A stretch of 64,000 nt of DNA from Bdellovibrio sp. 22V (lineage in GTDB: Bacteria > Bdellovibrionota > Bdellovibrionia > Bdellovibrionales > Bdellovibrionaceae). This document shows, piece by piece, positions 1 to 7,217 of this stretch (its first letter is position 1; every line of letters starts with the position of its first letter). The stretch is from assembly GCF_030169785.1 (NCBI RefSeq), contig NZ_CP125854.1:248001-312000 (forward strand), read 5' to 3'. The position numbers and the translations under genes were made by a program. The notes under the pieces were generated by a model. That model was not told where the DNA came from. It was given only the letters and a program-made list of their open reading frames with translations, and searched no databases.

Positions 1-1
1 T

Positions 2-136
2 CTTACCATTCTAAAGCTTCGTAAAAGCGATGGAAAAGCGCGCTTGAATGTTTATAACCGTGAACATTCCTATCTCTTTCAAGAAGACTGGAAACAAAGC
101 TGGGATCTCGCTTTAAGTTGCGAGAAAATTCGTTAA
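2..136 (+). CDS. C-terminal fragment of an unknown protein (cut by window edge)
   Basis: An open frame enters from the left edge and runs for 44 codons to a TAA at 134-136. The visible tail is hydrophilic and rich in Lys/Arg, with two Trp, and ends in Cys-Glu-Lys-Ile-Arg. It looks like coding sequence rather than spacer, because the following bases switch to a T-rich promoter-like region. The family cannot be recognised from so short a piece. Confidence 0.5.
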   Translation, partial: LTILKLRKSDGKARLNVYNREHSYLFQEDWKQSWDLALSCEKIR

Positions 137-196
137 TCCTTGGCCTGGACCTGAAGGATGTTTGTCGACACTGGCCGATCCCACAAAGTTTTTTTG

Positions 197-205
197 TGGT
201 ATAGT
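197..205 (+). promoter_or_regulatory. Extended -10 promoter of the putative small RNA
   Basis: TGGTATAGT reads as an extended -10 element (TG-N-TATAGT). No convincing -35 hexamer lies 17 bases upstream, which is normal for extended -10 promoters. Transcription would start near 211-213 and run into the structured segment that ends at the strong hairpin 321-354. Confidence 0.4.
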
Positions 206-211
206 GAAGTT

Positions 212-357
212 GTAGTGATAAGAGAGATTCAGAAAGATTCTAGAAACAATCTCTTAAGAACGAAAAACGATGATTTGAGTGATCTCAGGATTCGTAAATT
301 CAGTTTCTAAGAGATTGTCCGAGACGAGACTCAGTGATTACTGAGCCTCGTTTCCAT
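212..357 (+). ncRNA. Putative structured small RNA, about 145 nt
   Basis: There is no open frame here, but the segment is rich in pairing. An 11-bp perfect inverted repeat joins 246-256 to 308-318. Inside it ACGAA (260-264) can pair with TTCGT (291-295), which closes over a small TGAG/CTCA hairpin (276-279 with 284-287). AGAGATT at 223-229 can also pair with AATCTCT at 248-254, so two mutually exclusive folds exist. The unit is preceded by an extended -10 element and followed by a strong intrinsic terminator on the same strand. The next gene lies on the opposite strand, so this is unlikely to be a 5' leader. It could also be an antisense 3' region of the carboxypeptidase gene. Confidence 0.45.
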
Positions 358-360
358 TTT
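321..360 (+). terminator. Rho-independent terminator
   Basis: The arms 321-335 and 340-354 form a stem of about 14 bp with one mismatch and a four-base loop (GATT), followed by CATTTTT on the plus strand. The T-tract is only on the plus side, so it ends a rightward transcript: the upstream gene tail or the proposed small RNA. Confidence 0.75.
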
Positions 361-366
361 TGGGGA

Positions 367-1248
367 TCAGTGTTCCAACGCCACTGGCAATAAAGAGCTC
401 GGAGACGCCGCAGTCTCTTTCTTAGCCTTGCCCGCTTTTTCAAGTTTCACCAATGTCCCGATGATATCTTGAAGTTTTTCAAACGGAGCCAAGTTCGGCG
501 GCAAGTTTTCTTTTAATTCCATCGTCAATACAGGCGTGCTTCTTTCCAACCACATATAGCGGCCCAAGCTGCCCGGATAATTCCCTAACGACTTCCAAGG
601 AAGATAATCAAACTTCGGCGGAGGCGAAACTTTCGGTCCGTCAAAATCCAAAACTTTAAGTGGCGTATGTACCGACACCACGAAGTCAGGTTGGAAATCC
701 TCTAAGTGATGAAGAGCGCATTTTGTTTCCGGCTCGCTGGCCGCCATCTCCCCAGGGAAACGGCGCGGATTGGATTTTGTTGTGCGCTTCCAATTTTCGA
801 TCGCACCCGAGCTCCAATCTTTCGTTGGAAAGTTGCGGTTGATATCAATCTTATTGGCGTTCGTGCGCGTTTTGTATTTCACCCCATCAGGGTTCAGGAC
901 AGGAATGACCCGCCAAGAATTTCTTGGATCAATGCCTTCAAGTCTTTCCATCCAATAACGGCCGACAGTTCCTGCCGGTGTTTCATCACCGTGGATCAAA
1001 CTGAAAACCAAAACTTTTTTTGCACCCGGATCAGATGCCGCTTTGTCATAGTGATAAATAGGACGACCTTCCGCGCTCACACACAGAGAATCCACTTTGA
1101 CCTTCTCGCACGCTTGATTGAGAAGTTTATCGTCCCAAGCCCCAGGAAATTTTTTAAGATCGTTCTTACAGTCTTGAGAAACGGTAGCAAAGTCGGCCGA
1201 CGCCGAGAGCGCTGACAAGAACATCACGCTGAATATTAATGTCTTCAT
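367..1248 (-). CDS. Secreted M14-family zinc carboxypeptidase (murein peptide amidase type)
   Basis: A metallopeptidase predicted to trim peptides, probably murein peptides, in the periplasm. From the chosen ATG at 1248 a signal peptide covers about residues 1-18. The M14 zinc ligands are visible: His86-Gly-Asp-Glu89, then Asn-Arg-Asn at 137-139, His194 in a VSVH context, and a late Glu244 (TMELKEN) in the catalytic position. That architecture resembles MpaA/succinylglutamate-desuccinylase-like M14 proteins more than pancreatic carboxypeptidases. A GGGG ribosome site sits just before ATG 1248; an in-frame ATG 12 bases further upstream is possible. The substrate is inferred only. Confidence 0.8.
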   Translation of the reverse strand: MKTLIFSVMFLSALSASADFATVSQDCKNDLKKFPGAWDDKLLNQACEKVKVDSLCVSAEGRPIYHYDKAASDPGAKKVLVFSLIHGDETPAGTVGRYWMERLEGIDPRNSWRVIPVLNPDGVKYKTRTNANKIDINRNFPTKDWSSGAIENWKRTTKSNPRRFPGEMAASEPETKCALHHLEDFQPDFVVSVHTPLKVLDFDGPKVSPPPKFDYLPWKSLGNYPGSLGRYMWLERSTPVLTMELKENLPPNLAPFEKLQDIIGTLVKLEKAGKAKKETAASPSSLLPVALEH

Positions 1249-1426
1249 ATACCCCATCATTACTTTTCCATTATCACCGTGTATTCGCAGACTCTCAAGA
1301 TGAGAAACCGCTCGTTGAACGTATTTTTTCGAATCAAGCTGAGAATCCTTACAAATTGACTAAAGTCTTGCAGCCTTTTGTCCGTAAGTAAAAGGGTGTG
1401 ACCTATTGGACTCAGTTGGAGGATGT

Positions 1427-1648
1427 ATGGTGAATCGTGGTGGTTTCAGTTTTGTAGCGATGTTGGTGATAAATCCCATCGTGATACTTTTTTATCAGAA
1501 CTGCTCAATGAGCCCGATTAGTTATGCGAAAAATACAACACCGCCAGCCGTCGCGACTCGTTCCGTTGCGTCAGAGGCTAAACCGGTTTTGGCTGATGTG
1601 AAGCCTGCCTGCAACGACAATAAAAAAGAATGTGTTCGCGCCAAGTAG
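1427..1648 (+). CDS. Small putative lipoprotein
   Basis: A 73-residue protein starting at an ATG preceded by GGAGG. Residues about 7-25 are hydrophobic and run into Phe-Tyr-Gln-Asn-Cys-Ser, a plausible but non-canonical lipobox (Cys about 26). The rest is a short low-complexity tail rich in Ala, Pro and Lys, with two further Cys near the end. I know of no family. It stands alone, with a TTGACT hexamer about 70 bases upstream as a possible -35. The start and the lipoprotein call are inferences. Confidence 0.55.
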   Translation: MVNRGGFSFVAMLVINPIVILFYQNCSMSPISYAKNTTPPAVATRSVASEAKPVLADVKPACNDNKKECVRAK

Positions 1649-1753
1649 TATTCATTATTTGAATATCTGAATTCTTATTATGCCTTTTACCAATCATAGG
1701 GTCCCTTGTTAGAACTGACTTCAAGAAGCGCAGTTCAAAACAAGGAGGCTTCT

Positions 1754-2104
1754 ATGAAAAAATTCGTTCTTTCTTTAATTTCCATTCTTTCTCTTGCGGG
1801 TGCTCCTGCCCAAGCTTTTATCTCCGCTAACGAAGAAGACCAATTGCTTCAGGCCATGAATAGCGCCTATGAGCCGCACATTCAGTTTGAAAGCGTGCGC
1901 TGCTCTTTGCGTGGACGTATGTGCTTAGTGCGCTTGGAAGTCGGCTCTGCGCGCATCGGCTGCATGATCGAAAGAATCACGGCGGCGGAAGATCTCTATC
2001 ACGTGTCTCAAAATAAAATGACAGGTAAGACGTCTGTCTCCCTGTCACCTTATGCTCAAACCGAGCTCAATGTCTGTGTTAACAAAGCGTTCGCTCAGAA
2101 CTAA
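1754..2104 (+). CDS. Small secreted protein of unknown function
   Basis: 116 residues. The ATG at 1754 follows AAGGAGG with ideal spacing and opens a classic signal peptide (MKKFVLSLISILSLAG, cleaved after AQA near residue 21). The mature part is about 95 residues with four Cys, suggesting disulfides in the periplasm. No family recognised. It converges on the deacetylase gene with only three bases between the stop codons and no terminator, so the transcripts probably overlap. Confidence 0.7.
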   Translation: MKKFVLSLISILSLAGAPAQAFISANEEDQLLQAMNSAYEPHIQFESVRCSLRGRMCLVRLEVGSARIGCMIERITAAEDLYHVSQNKMTGKTSVSLSPYAQTELNVCVNKAFAQN

Positions 2105-2107
2105 GGC

Positions 2108-3439
2108 CTATTCGCAAGAAGAAGCCTTAGGATCGATCGGAGAGTTCTCATAGCTCAACTGTGGGAACATCTCACGATAACGGAAGCGAGCAGGTTCATA
2201 ATCCAACGGAGACACCGGTTCGCCATTTGAGTTTACACGCGGGCGGATATCCGTGATTTTCAAATCATGCGTCGTCATGAAATCCATCGCCTGAGTCACC
2301 ATCGGCATATTGTTACGGTCTTGCATGTTGCGGTTTGCTGGTTTCAACAAAACCACTTTGTAACCGTTGTCAGCCAAGTAGTTCAAAATCAACGGCAATG
2401 CTTCTGCGGATTGTTTAAACACGTCGTGCATAAGAACGATACCGCGATTTTTACTGCCACGAAGAGCTTTTAAGAAACTTTGCAGGATCAGCTCACGGCG
2501 CTTGTCAGCGTCAGTGAATTTCGATGCAGGATATTGCCAGTCAAAGCTGTCGATGCTCCAACCGAAAATTTTTAGACCCAACTCTGTCACGTTTCTTCTC
2601 ATGTTTTTATTCATACAACCGTTAGGGAAACGGAAGTAAGGATCGATGTAACCGCCAGAGAGAAAGACACCCATGTGTCCACCGATGAACTCGGACAAGA
2701 AGTAGTCATAAGACATCGCACCACGGTTCACTTGGCGTCCCATCATCAAAGTGTGATAGAAAGAGTGCGAACCTAGCAAATGACCTTCACGCAAAATTCT
2801 TTGTGTAAGTTCTGAATTCTGCAACGCTTGACGGCCTGTCGAGAAGAACGCCGCTTTCACGCCCGCTTTCTTCAAGGACTCCAAGATAGGTACCGTCGTT
2901 CTTTGTGTCGGGCCGTCGTCAAAAGTCAGCATCACTTCTTTTTCTTTAAGTCCCTGCATTGAGAGATAATCCAAGTTTGGAACTTCACGCTCTTCAAAAG
3001 GAATGCGTTTGATATTTTTTATATCTTGATTCAAATCGAACGACGCCGTTTTCCACATGCCTGCGAATTGTGCCTTATTCAAAAGCTCCGACTGACAGTC
3101 TCGCAAAGACAACATTGTGTCCGAGGAATCGATGATTGTTTCAACGTATTCAAGCTCCGCCAAAGGCAGCGACTTCAAGTGCATGCATAGGGCCGTGTTC
3201 GAGTAGCGGTCCGCTCCCGGTCTTGCGATGAAGGCTTTTAATGAGTGATAATTTTCGTCGAACTCATTCGCGTTTTTACTGTTCGCGATTTTCGTAACAA
3301 TGCCTCTATAAGTGTCGGCAATACGGTTGTATTCCGTCACATACTTAATAGCCTCACTCGGCTTTTCCGCTTGCGCCAGTCCCAATGAGTTGAAACCAAA
3401 AAGAACGGATGTAAGAACCAATACGTTTCTTTTCAACAT
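2108..3439 (-). CDS. Secreted polysaccharide (peptidoglycan) deacetylase, NodB domain
   Basis: A carbohydrate esterase family 4 enzyme that removes N-acetyl groups from peptidoglycan or a related polymer. A signal peptide covers about residues 1-24, then an unassigned alpha-rich region to about 165. The NodB domain follows: TFDDGP with Asp174/Asp175, the metal motif His225-Ser-Phe-Tyr-His229, a RFPNG motif, and a late LMHD motif. Bdellovibrio is known to deacetylate prey wall GlcNAc during invasion with enzymes of this family, so a predation role is plausible. The sequence alone does not show whether this is one of those enzymes. Confidence 0.85.
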   Translation of the reverse strand: MLKRNVLVLTSVLFGFNSLGLAQAEKPSEAIKYVTEYNRIADTYRGIVTKIANSKNANEFDENYHSLKAFIARPGADRYSNTALCMHLKSLPLAELEYVETIIDSSDTMLSLRDCQSELLNKAQFAGMWKTASFDLNQDIKNIKRIPFEEREVPNLDYLSMQGLKEKEVMLTFDDGPTQRTTVPILESLKKAGVKAAFFSTGRQALQNSELTQRILREGHLLGSHSFYHTLMMGRQVNRGAMSYDYFLSEFIGGHMGVFLSGGYIDPYFRFPNGCMNKNMRRNVTELGLKIFGWSIDSFDWQYPASKFTDADKRRELILQSFLKALRGSKNRGIVLMHDVFKQSAEALPLILNYLADNGYKVVLLKPANRNMQDRNNMPMVTQAMDFMTTHDLKITDIRPRVNSNGEPVSPLDYEPARFRYREMFPQLSYENSPIDPKASSCE

Positions 3440-3593
3440 ATAACACCTCTTCAGATAGAAGCCTTCGCAAGACTCGTTCCCGCTGAGGAGCTGTTTAATT
3501 GCTTTTCACAAAGGATTTGGTAACAAAGAGACCAAATGCGCACCCTCTCGTAAAGAGAGTGAACAACGGCGCGCTCGTCTCATTTTGAGAAGA

Positions 3594-3628
3594 GAGGAAA
3601 ACTCCAAAGAGAGAAGCCCCCTTTGGAG
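3594..3628 (-). terminator. Intrinsic terminator of the 3640-4440 gene
   Basis: CTCCAAAG at 3602-3609 pairs with CTTTGGAG at 3621-3628, and reading leftward the stem is followed by TTTTCCTCT. It lies about 12 bases past the stop codon at 3640. Confidence 0.6.
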
Positions 3629-3639
3629 TATGGAGCTAT

Positions 3640-4440
3640 CTATGGTTGTGGCTCTGGAGCTTTTTGCGTCACAAGCCATTCCGCGATGCCATCCAAAGAC
3701 GATAGGGCTTTGCCGATCTCTTCGTAAGTGTCTTTATCGTCGCTCAAAAGTTTTTCGATGTACTCTTTTAAGCCCGGCTCGTTAGATTGGAAACCTTTGT
3801 ATTGAGGGTTGATCACAGCTTCAAGACGACCGGAAATTCCGTTGCGACCGGCAGCAAGAACCGCTTTCACAGAGCGAAGCTCCACGTCTTCCGGTTTCAA
3901 GTCCGCTGGAAGTTTTGCCAAATCGAAGCTTGCATTGAAACGCAAACGTGCTGACAGAAGATTTCCTTCCGCATCTTTTTTAACGTCTTCCATTTTTACA
4001 TCGACGGCAACAGCCTCGCCGTATTTCTTGCCGTACTCTGCGACCGCGCCTTTCGCGATATCCTCAAGTTGCGCACCCAAATCGTTCAACGTCGGCTGAC
4101 CGAAGGCTTTTACAAGATCTAAGCGCATCAACAAACGCCCTTGCACTGTCGGCGCTGAACCATCGCCGTAGTGATAAGAAGCATCCTTCAATTGCAAAGC
4201 GAGTTTGTTTTCCGCGCCCTCTTTCGTGATCGCGACATTGATTCCGAAATCTAAAGCTCGTACTGCGTCTACATTGAGATCCGTGAATTCAATTTTCATT
4301 GAAGTCGAAGCGTTGTTATAGGGGGCCGTGAGTGAAGCGACTTTTTTATTCACTTCTTCTTTTGTGATAACACCTGCTGCCACCGCCACTGAAGAGGCTA
4401 AGAGAACCCAGGGCGCTACTTTTCTGAACATAGATTTCAT
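3640..4440 (-). CDS. Secreted protein of unknown function
   Basis: 266 residues from the ATG at 4440, which has a GGAGT ribosome site. The open frame extends further upstream but without a start signal. A signal peptide covers about residues 1-22. The mature part alternates Lys/Glu-rich helices and beta-like stretches with no Cys and no motif I recognise. It ends in a Pro-rich tail. It is divergent from lexA, with the LexA operator in the shared 180-base spacer, so LexA control is possible but unproven. Confidence 0.7.
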   Translation of the reverse strand: MKSMFRKVAPWVLLASSVAVAAGVITKEEVNKKVASLTAPYNNASTSMKIEFTDLNVDAVRALDFGINVAITKEGAENKLALQLKDASYHYGDGSAPTVQGRLLMRLDLVKAFGQPTLNDLGAQLEDIAKGAVAEYGKKYGEAVAVDVKMEDVKKDAEGNLLSARLRFNASFDLAKLPADLKPEDVELRSVKAVLAAGRNGISGRLEAVINPQYKGFQSNEPGLKEYIEKLLSDDKDTYEEIGKALSSLDGIAEWLVTQKAPEPQP

Positions 4441-4596
4441 TGAAGACTCCTTTTTGTTTTCAGGCTTGTTTAAGGAGCCTCCGGTTCTATTATGCTTCGC
4501 GCATGTTGACGACTTACAACGAGTTAATGGGGCGCGACGCAAATCGACCTGGACCTCGCAAAATATTTTAAAAAAGAGAATTGACTTACACATTAT

Positions 4597-4607
4597 TTAC
4601 ACTGTAA
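4597..4607. promoter_or_regulatory. LexA operator (SOS box of Bdellovibrio type)
   Basis: TTAC-ACT-GTAA is an exact match to TTACN3GTAA, the LexA-binding motif reported for Bdellovibrio bacteriovorus. It lies 15 bases before the lexA ATG. Flanking CTTAC (4585-4589) and GTAAG (4616-4620) half-sites extend the symmetry. A TTGACT hexamer at 4581-4586 is a likely -35, so bound LexA would cover its own promoter. Confidence 0.85.
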
Positions 4608-4622
4608 GTTCATATGTAAGTT

Positions 4623-5342
4623 ATGACAAAGAAAACGCCCCTCCCCCCACTGACACCTAAAGAAAAATCGGTCCTCGAGTTTATCGAGAGCCACATCTTA
4701 AGTTCAGGAGTTTCTCCGTCATATCAAGAAATTAAGGATCACTTCGGCTTAGCTTCGTTTAATTCTGTTCAGAATTATTTGAAGCAACTGACGAACAAAG
4801 GGTACATCGAAAATCCTTTGGGTCAGAAGCGTGCGATCCAGGTACTTCACTCTGCTTCGGCAGTGGCTGAAAACCTCTCTAAAAAAGTCTCGACGACGAC
4901 AGGATCTCCTCGCACACAGCTCCTCCAGGCACGTGATGAGATCCTGTCCCTTCCCCTTCTTGGGAAAGTGGCTGCGGGACAACCTATCGAAGCTCTTAAA
5001 CACGACGAATTTGTCGATGTTCCTCCGTCCATGGTTCGTAATCCTTCGAAATCCTTTGCCCTGAAGGTGCAAGGTGATTCCATGATAGAGGATGGAATTT
5101 TCGACGAAGACATCATTCTTATTCAAAAACAAGAATCTGCAAGTAACGGCGATATCATTGTCGCGACAGTCGAAAACGAAGCGACAGTGAAACGTTTCTA
5201 TCTGCGCGCCCGCCCTGAAAGTGGCAGCAGTGAAAAGTTAGTGGAACTCCGTCCATCGAACTCGACAATGAAATCTATGTGGTATTCCCCGGAAGATGTT
5301 TCTATTCGCGGTATTGTTGTAGGATTGATCCGTAAGTTCTAG
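4623..5342 (+). CDS. lexA: LexA repressor, SOS response
   Basis: A transcriptional repressor that cleaves itself when RecA is activated by DNA damage. Residues 10-65 form the winged helix-turn-helix. The S24 peptidase half shows the Ala118-Gly119 cleavage bond (KVAAGQP), catalytic Ser153 (GDSM) and Lys190 (TVKRFY). Between the domains is an unusually long Ser/Thr-rich linker (about 75-105), which makes the protein 239 residues against about 200 in E. coli. There is no clear ribosome site before the ATG, so a very short or absent leader is possible. The operator overlapping its promoter indicates autoregulation. Confidence 0.95.
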   Translation: MTKKTPLPPLTPKEKSVLEFIESHILSSGVSPSYQEIKDHFGLASFNSVQNYLKQLTNKGYIENPLGQKRAIQVLHSASAVAENLSKKVSTTTGSPRTQLLQARDEILSLPLLGKVAAGQPIEALKHDEFVDVPPSMVRNPSKSFALKVQGDSMIEDGIFDEDIILIQKQESASNGDIIVATVENEATVKRFYLRARPESGSSEKLVELRPSNSTMKSMWYSPEDVSIRGIVVGLIRKF

Positions 5343-5412
5343 TTCCAAAGCAAAAAGACCTTTTCATCAGAGCGCTTTATGATCTCTGACAATAAATTTC
5401 TAAGGAGCTTTT

Positions 5413-5895
5413 ATGAAGGCTTTCGCATCCGCTATTGTCGCCTTGAGCATCATTACGTCTTTTTCTTCGGCCGCAAAATCACAGAAAGAGAAAACCATGA
5501 CCTTCCCAGCGAAAAATATTTCTGTTTCGATCAGTCGCTCGCCCCGCGATGTCTATGAGTTCACAGCCAACCCCTACAATCTCCCGAAATGGGCTGCGGG
5601 TTTAAGTGGCGGCACCATCAATAAAGTCGACGAGGATTGGGTTGCCGATTCTCCTATGGGAAAAGTGAAGATTCGTTTCGCGGAAAAGAATACCTTCGGC
5701 GTTCTCGATCATGACGTCACGATCAGTTCAGGAAAAACCTTTCACAACCCGATGCGTGTTTTAAAAAACAAAGATGGCAGTGAAGTTGTTTTCACTTTGT
5801 ATCGTCAGCCGGAAATGTCAGATGCGGATTTTGATAAAGACGCGGCTCAGGTATTAAAGGATTTAAAAACCCTCAAAGGTCTTCTTGAAAAGTAG
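5413..5895 (+). CDS. SRPBCC-fold (polyketide cyclase/START-like) protein, probably exported
   Basis: 160 residues with a good AAGGAG ribosome site. The first 20 residues look like a signal peptide (SFSSAA), which is unusual for this mostly cytosolic fold. An internal Met30 would give a cytosolic form. The remaining sequence reads as an SRPBCC domain: a beta strand, then RSPRDVYEFTANPYNLPKW, typical of the first helices, then alternating strands. The ligand is unknown. It follows lexA by 70 bases without an evident terminator but has no link to SOS functions. Confidence 0.6.
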   Translation: MKAFASAIVALSIITSFSSAAKSQKEKTMTFPAKNISVSISRSPRDVYEFTANPYNLPKWAAGLSGGTINKVDEDWVADSPMGKVKIRFAEKNTFGVLDHDVTISSGKTFHNPMRVLKNKDGSEVVFTLYRQPEMSDADFDKDAAQVLKDLKTLKGLLEK

Positions 5896-5910
5896 ACTTT
5901 CACGATTTAG

Positions 5911-5947
5911 ACAAAAAACAAGGGGCTTCTGGCACGCAGAAACCCCT
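5911..5947 (-). terminator. Intrinsic terminator of the DksA-like gene
   Basis: AGGGGCTTCT (5921-5930) pairs with AGAAACCCCT (5938-5947) with one mismatch. On the minus strand the stem is followed by TGTTTTTTGT. No T-tract is present on the plus side. Confidence 0.7.
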
Positions 5948-5992
5948 CTATCCCCTCGAGATAAATATCTATATATAGTGACGCTTTCGGTT

Positions 5993-6364
5993 TTAGCCGC
6001 GAGCGTAGCGCTTATTCATGGATTCACGAATCTCCGCACCTTCGATGCTGAGTCGAGTCCAAGGAATCGCACGAAGTCTTTCAGGCTCGATTTCTTCTTC
6101 AGTTTCTTCGCAGTAACCGAAAGAACCGCCTTCAATGCGTGCTAACGCGCTTTCGATTTCCATAAGCTGAGAACGAAGTCGTTCGTGCATGCTCAGGAAT
6201 TCTTGTTCAGCCAGAACGCGGACAGTTTGGTCACCCTCATCGCCACCTTTTTCTTCGTTCTGATCCAAGTTCATACGAGCCTCTTTCACTCTATTGAGGA
6301 TGTCTTGCTTCGTATTTAAAAGCTTCATTCTGCATTCAGCGATAAGCTTTTCAGAGATAGCCAT
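5993..6364 (-). CDS. DksA/TraR-family protein with a lost zinc finger
   Basis: 123 residues from the ATG at 6364 (AGGGGG ribosome site). DksA-type proteins reach into the secondary channel of RNA polymerase to tune transcription with ppGpp. Here a long coiled coil (about 1-75) carries Asp42-x-x-Asp45 near its tip, comparable with the DxxDxA motif of DksA. The C-terminal zinc finger keeps only Cys85; the other three positions (88, 106, 109) are Thr, Ser and Gly. The IEPERLRAIPWTRL stretch still marks the family. It is therefore a low-zinc paralogue, not a broken gene: the frame is intact and has its own terminator. Confidence 0.8.
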   Translation of the reverse strand: MAISEKLIAECRMKLLNTKQDILNRVKEARMNLDQNEEKGGDEGDQTVRVLAEQEFLSMHERLRSQLMEIESALARIEGGSFGYCEETEEEIEPERLRAIPWTRLSIEGAEIRESMNKRYARG

Positions 6365-6700
6365 GATTGCCCCCTCTTGTTCCTTCCAAGCGTAAGTGCC
6401 AATTTGGAACTGACCTATTAAGTTCCACGCATGTAAAATTTGCAAGTAAAAAATCTTACATTAACTTAAAATTAAACAAATCTTTGGAAATCTTGATGAA
6501 TCTCTAATTGCGGCCATCGATGCGCCGACCCGGACGTCCTCAATAAAAGAATCGCGGGTCACTTTCTTAAAATTATAATCAGTATTCTGATTATACCCCC
6601 ATCAATACTTGCACCGCGTTAGACATTCTAGCCCTTAGCTATGACAAATGAAAGGCACGAAAAGGAAAATCGCCCGAGATTCTCAGAGTGAGACAGCAAT
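6365..6700. other. Intergenic region without a gene
   Basis: About 335 bases separate the DksA-like gene from the terminator of the next leftward gene. No frame here has coding character. The only clear structure is a 22-base palindrome at 6574-6595, listed separately. The promoter of the DksA-like gene should lie near 6380-6480, an AT-rich stretch, but I cannot fix its hexamers. Confidence 0.5.
6574..6595. promoter_or_regulatory. Perfect palindrome, possible operator
   Basis: TATAATCAG and CTGATTATA are perfect 9-base inverted arms around TATT. It lies about 210 bases upstream of the DksA-like start with no gene on either side within 100 bases. It has no T-tract on either side, so it fits a protein-binding site better than a terminator. 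The binding protein is unknown. Confidence 0.35.
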
Positions 6701-6734
6701 AAAAATTAAAGGCGGCCTTGCGAGCCGCCTTTAA
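6701..6734 (-). terminator. Intrinsic terminator of the 6785-7129 gene
   Basis: TTAAAGGCGGC (6706-6716) pairs perfectly with GCCGCCTTTAA (6724-6734). Reading leftward the stem is followed by TTTTTATTG. Confidence 0.8.
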
Positions 6735-6784
6735 AAAGAACATTGAATGTTTCTCCCCCGAGAACACGTTCTTAGGAGAGTGAG

Positions 6785-7129
6785 CTATTTAAGGCAGGAA
6801 GCCACGCGCTCGAAAAGATCACCTGTTGCTTCACCAAGTTTCGTGGCCATTTTTTTCCCTTGGATGCCACGTGAACGGAAAGCCACCGCTGACTCGTTCA
6901 TTTCGTTAGAGACCGCTTTTATAGAAGACCCCTTAGCGGATTTAACGACAGAGGAATATTCCTCCATAGATGAGGCAAAGGTTTCATGATTATTCACAAG
7001 ACTTGCAACAATATGCTGTTGCGCTTTTTTCATCGCTTGAAGCTCTTCAACAAGCTGAGCACATTTGCTGGCTGCCATCGAATTGGAAGCAAAAAGAATA
7101 ATAGAGAGGAATGATGCAATCGTTTTCAT
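6785..7129 (-). CDS. Small secreted helical protein of unknown function
   Basis: 114 residues from the ATG at 7129 with an AAGGCTC ribosome site. A signal peptide (about 1-19, ending NSMAA) precedes a mostly helical, Ala/Ser/Glu-rich mature domain with one Cys near each end (positions about 22 and 112), which could form a clasp. No family is recognised. It has its own terminator and is separated from its upstream neighbour, a TetR regulator on the same strand, by 88 bases. Confidence 0.65.
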   Translation of the reverse strand: MKTIASFLSIILFASNSMAASKCAQLVEELQAMKKAQQHIVASLVNNHETFASSMEEYSSVVKSAKGSSIKAVSNEMNESAVAFRSRGIQGKKMATKLGEATGDLFERVASCLK

Positions 7130-7217
7130 TTCAGAGCCTTTCGATGATGACTCCGAATAAAGCAACGACCTTGCCACCTGAGAGTAAATTTAAACGCTTC
7201 TCAGGTGACGTTTTTGG

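Noticed and set aside
5969-5980. TATATATAGTGA occurring twice (near 5969 and near 16098), each just past the 3' end of a leftward gene
   Set aside because: A 12-base AT-rich match could be coincidence, and the flanks do not align, so I do not call it a repeat family.
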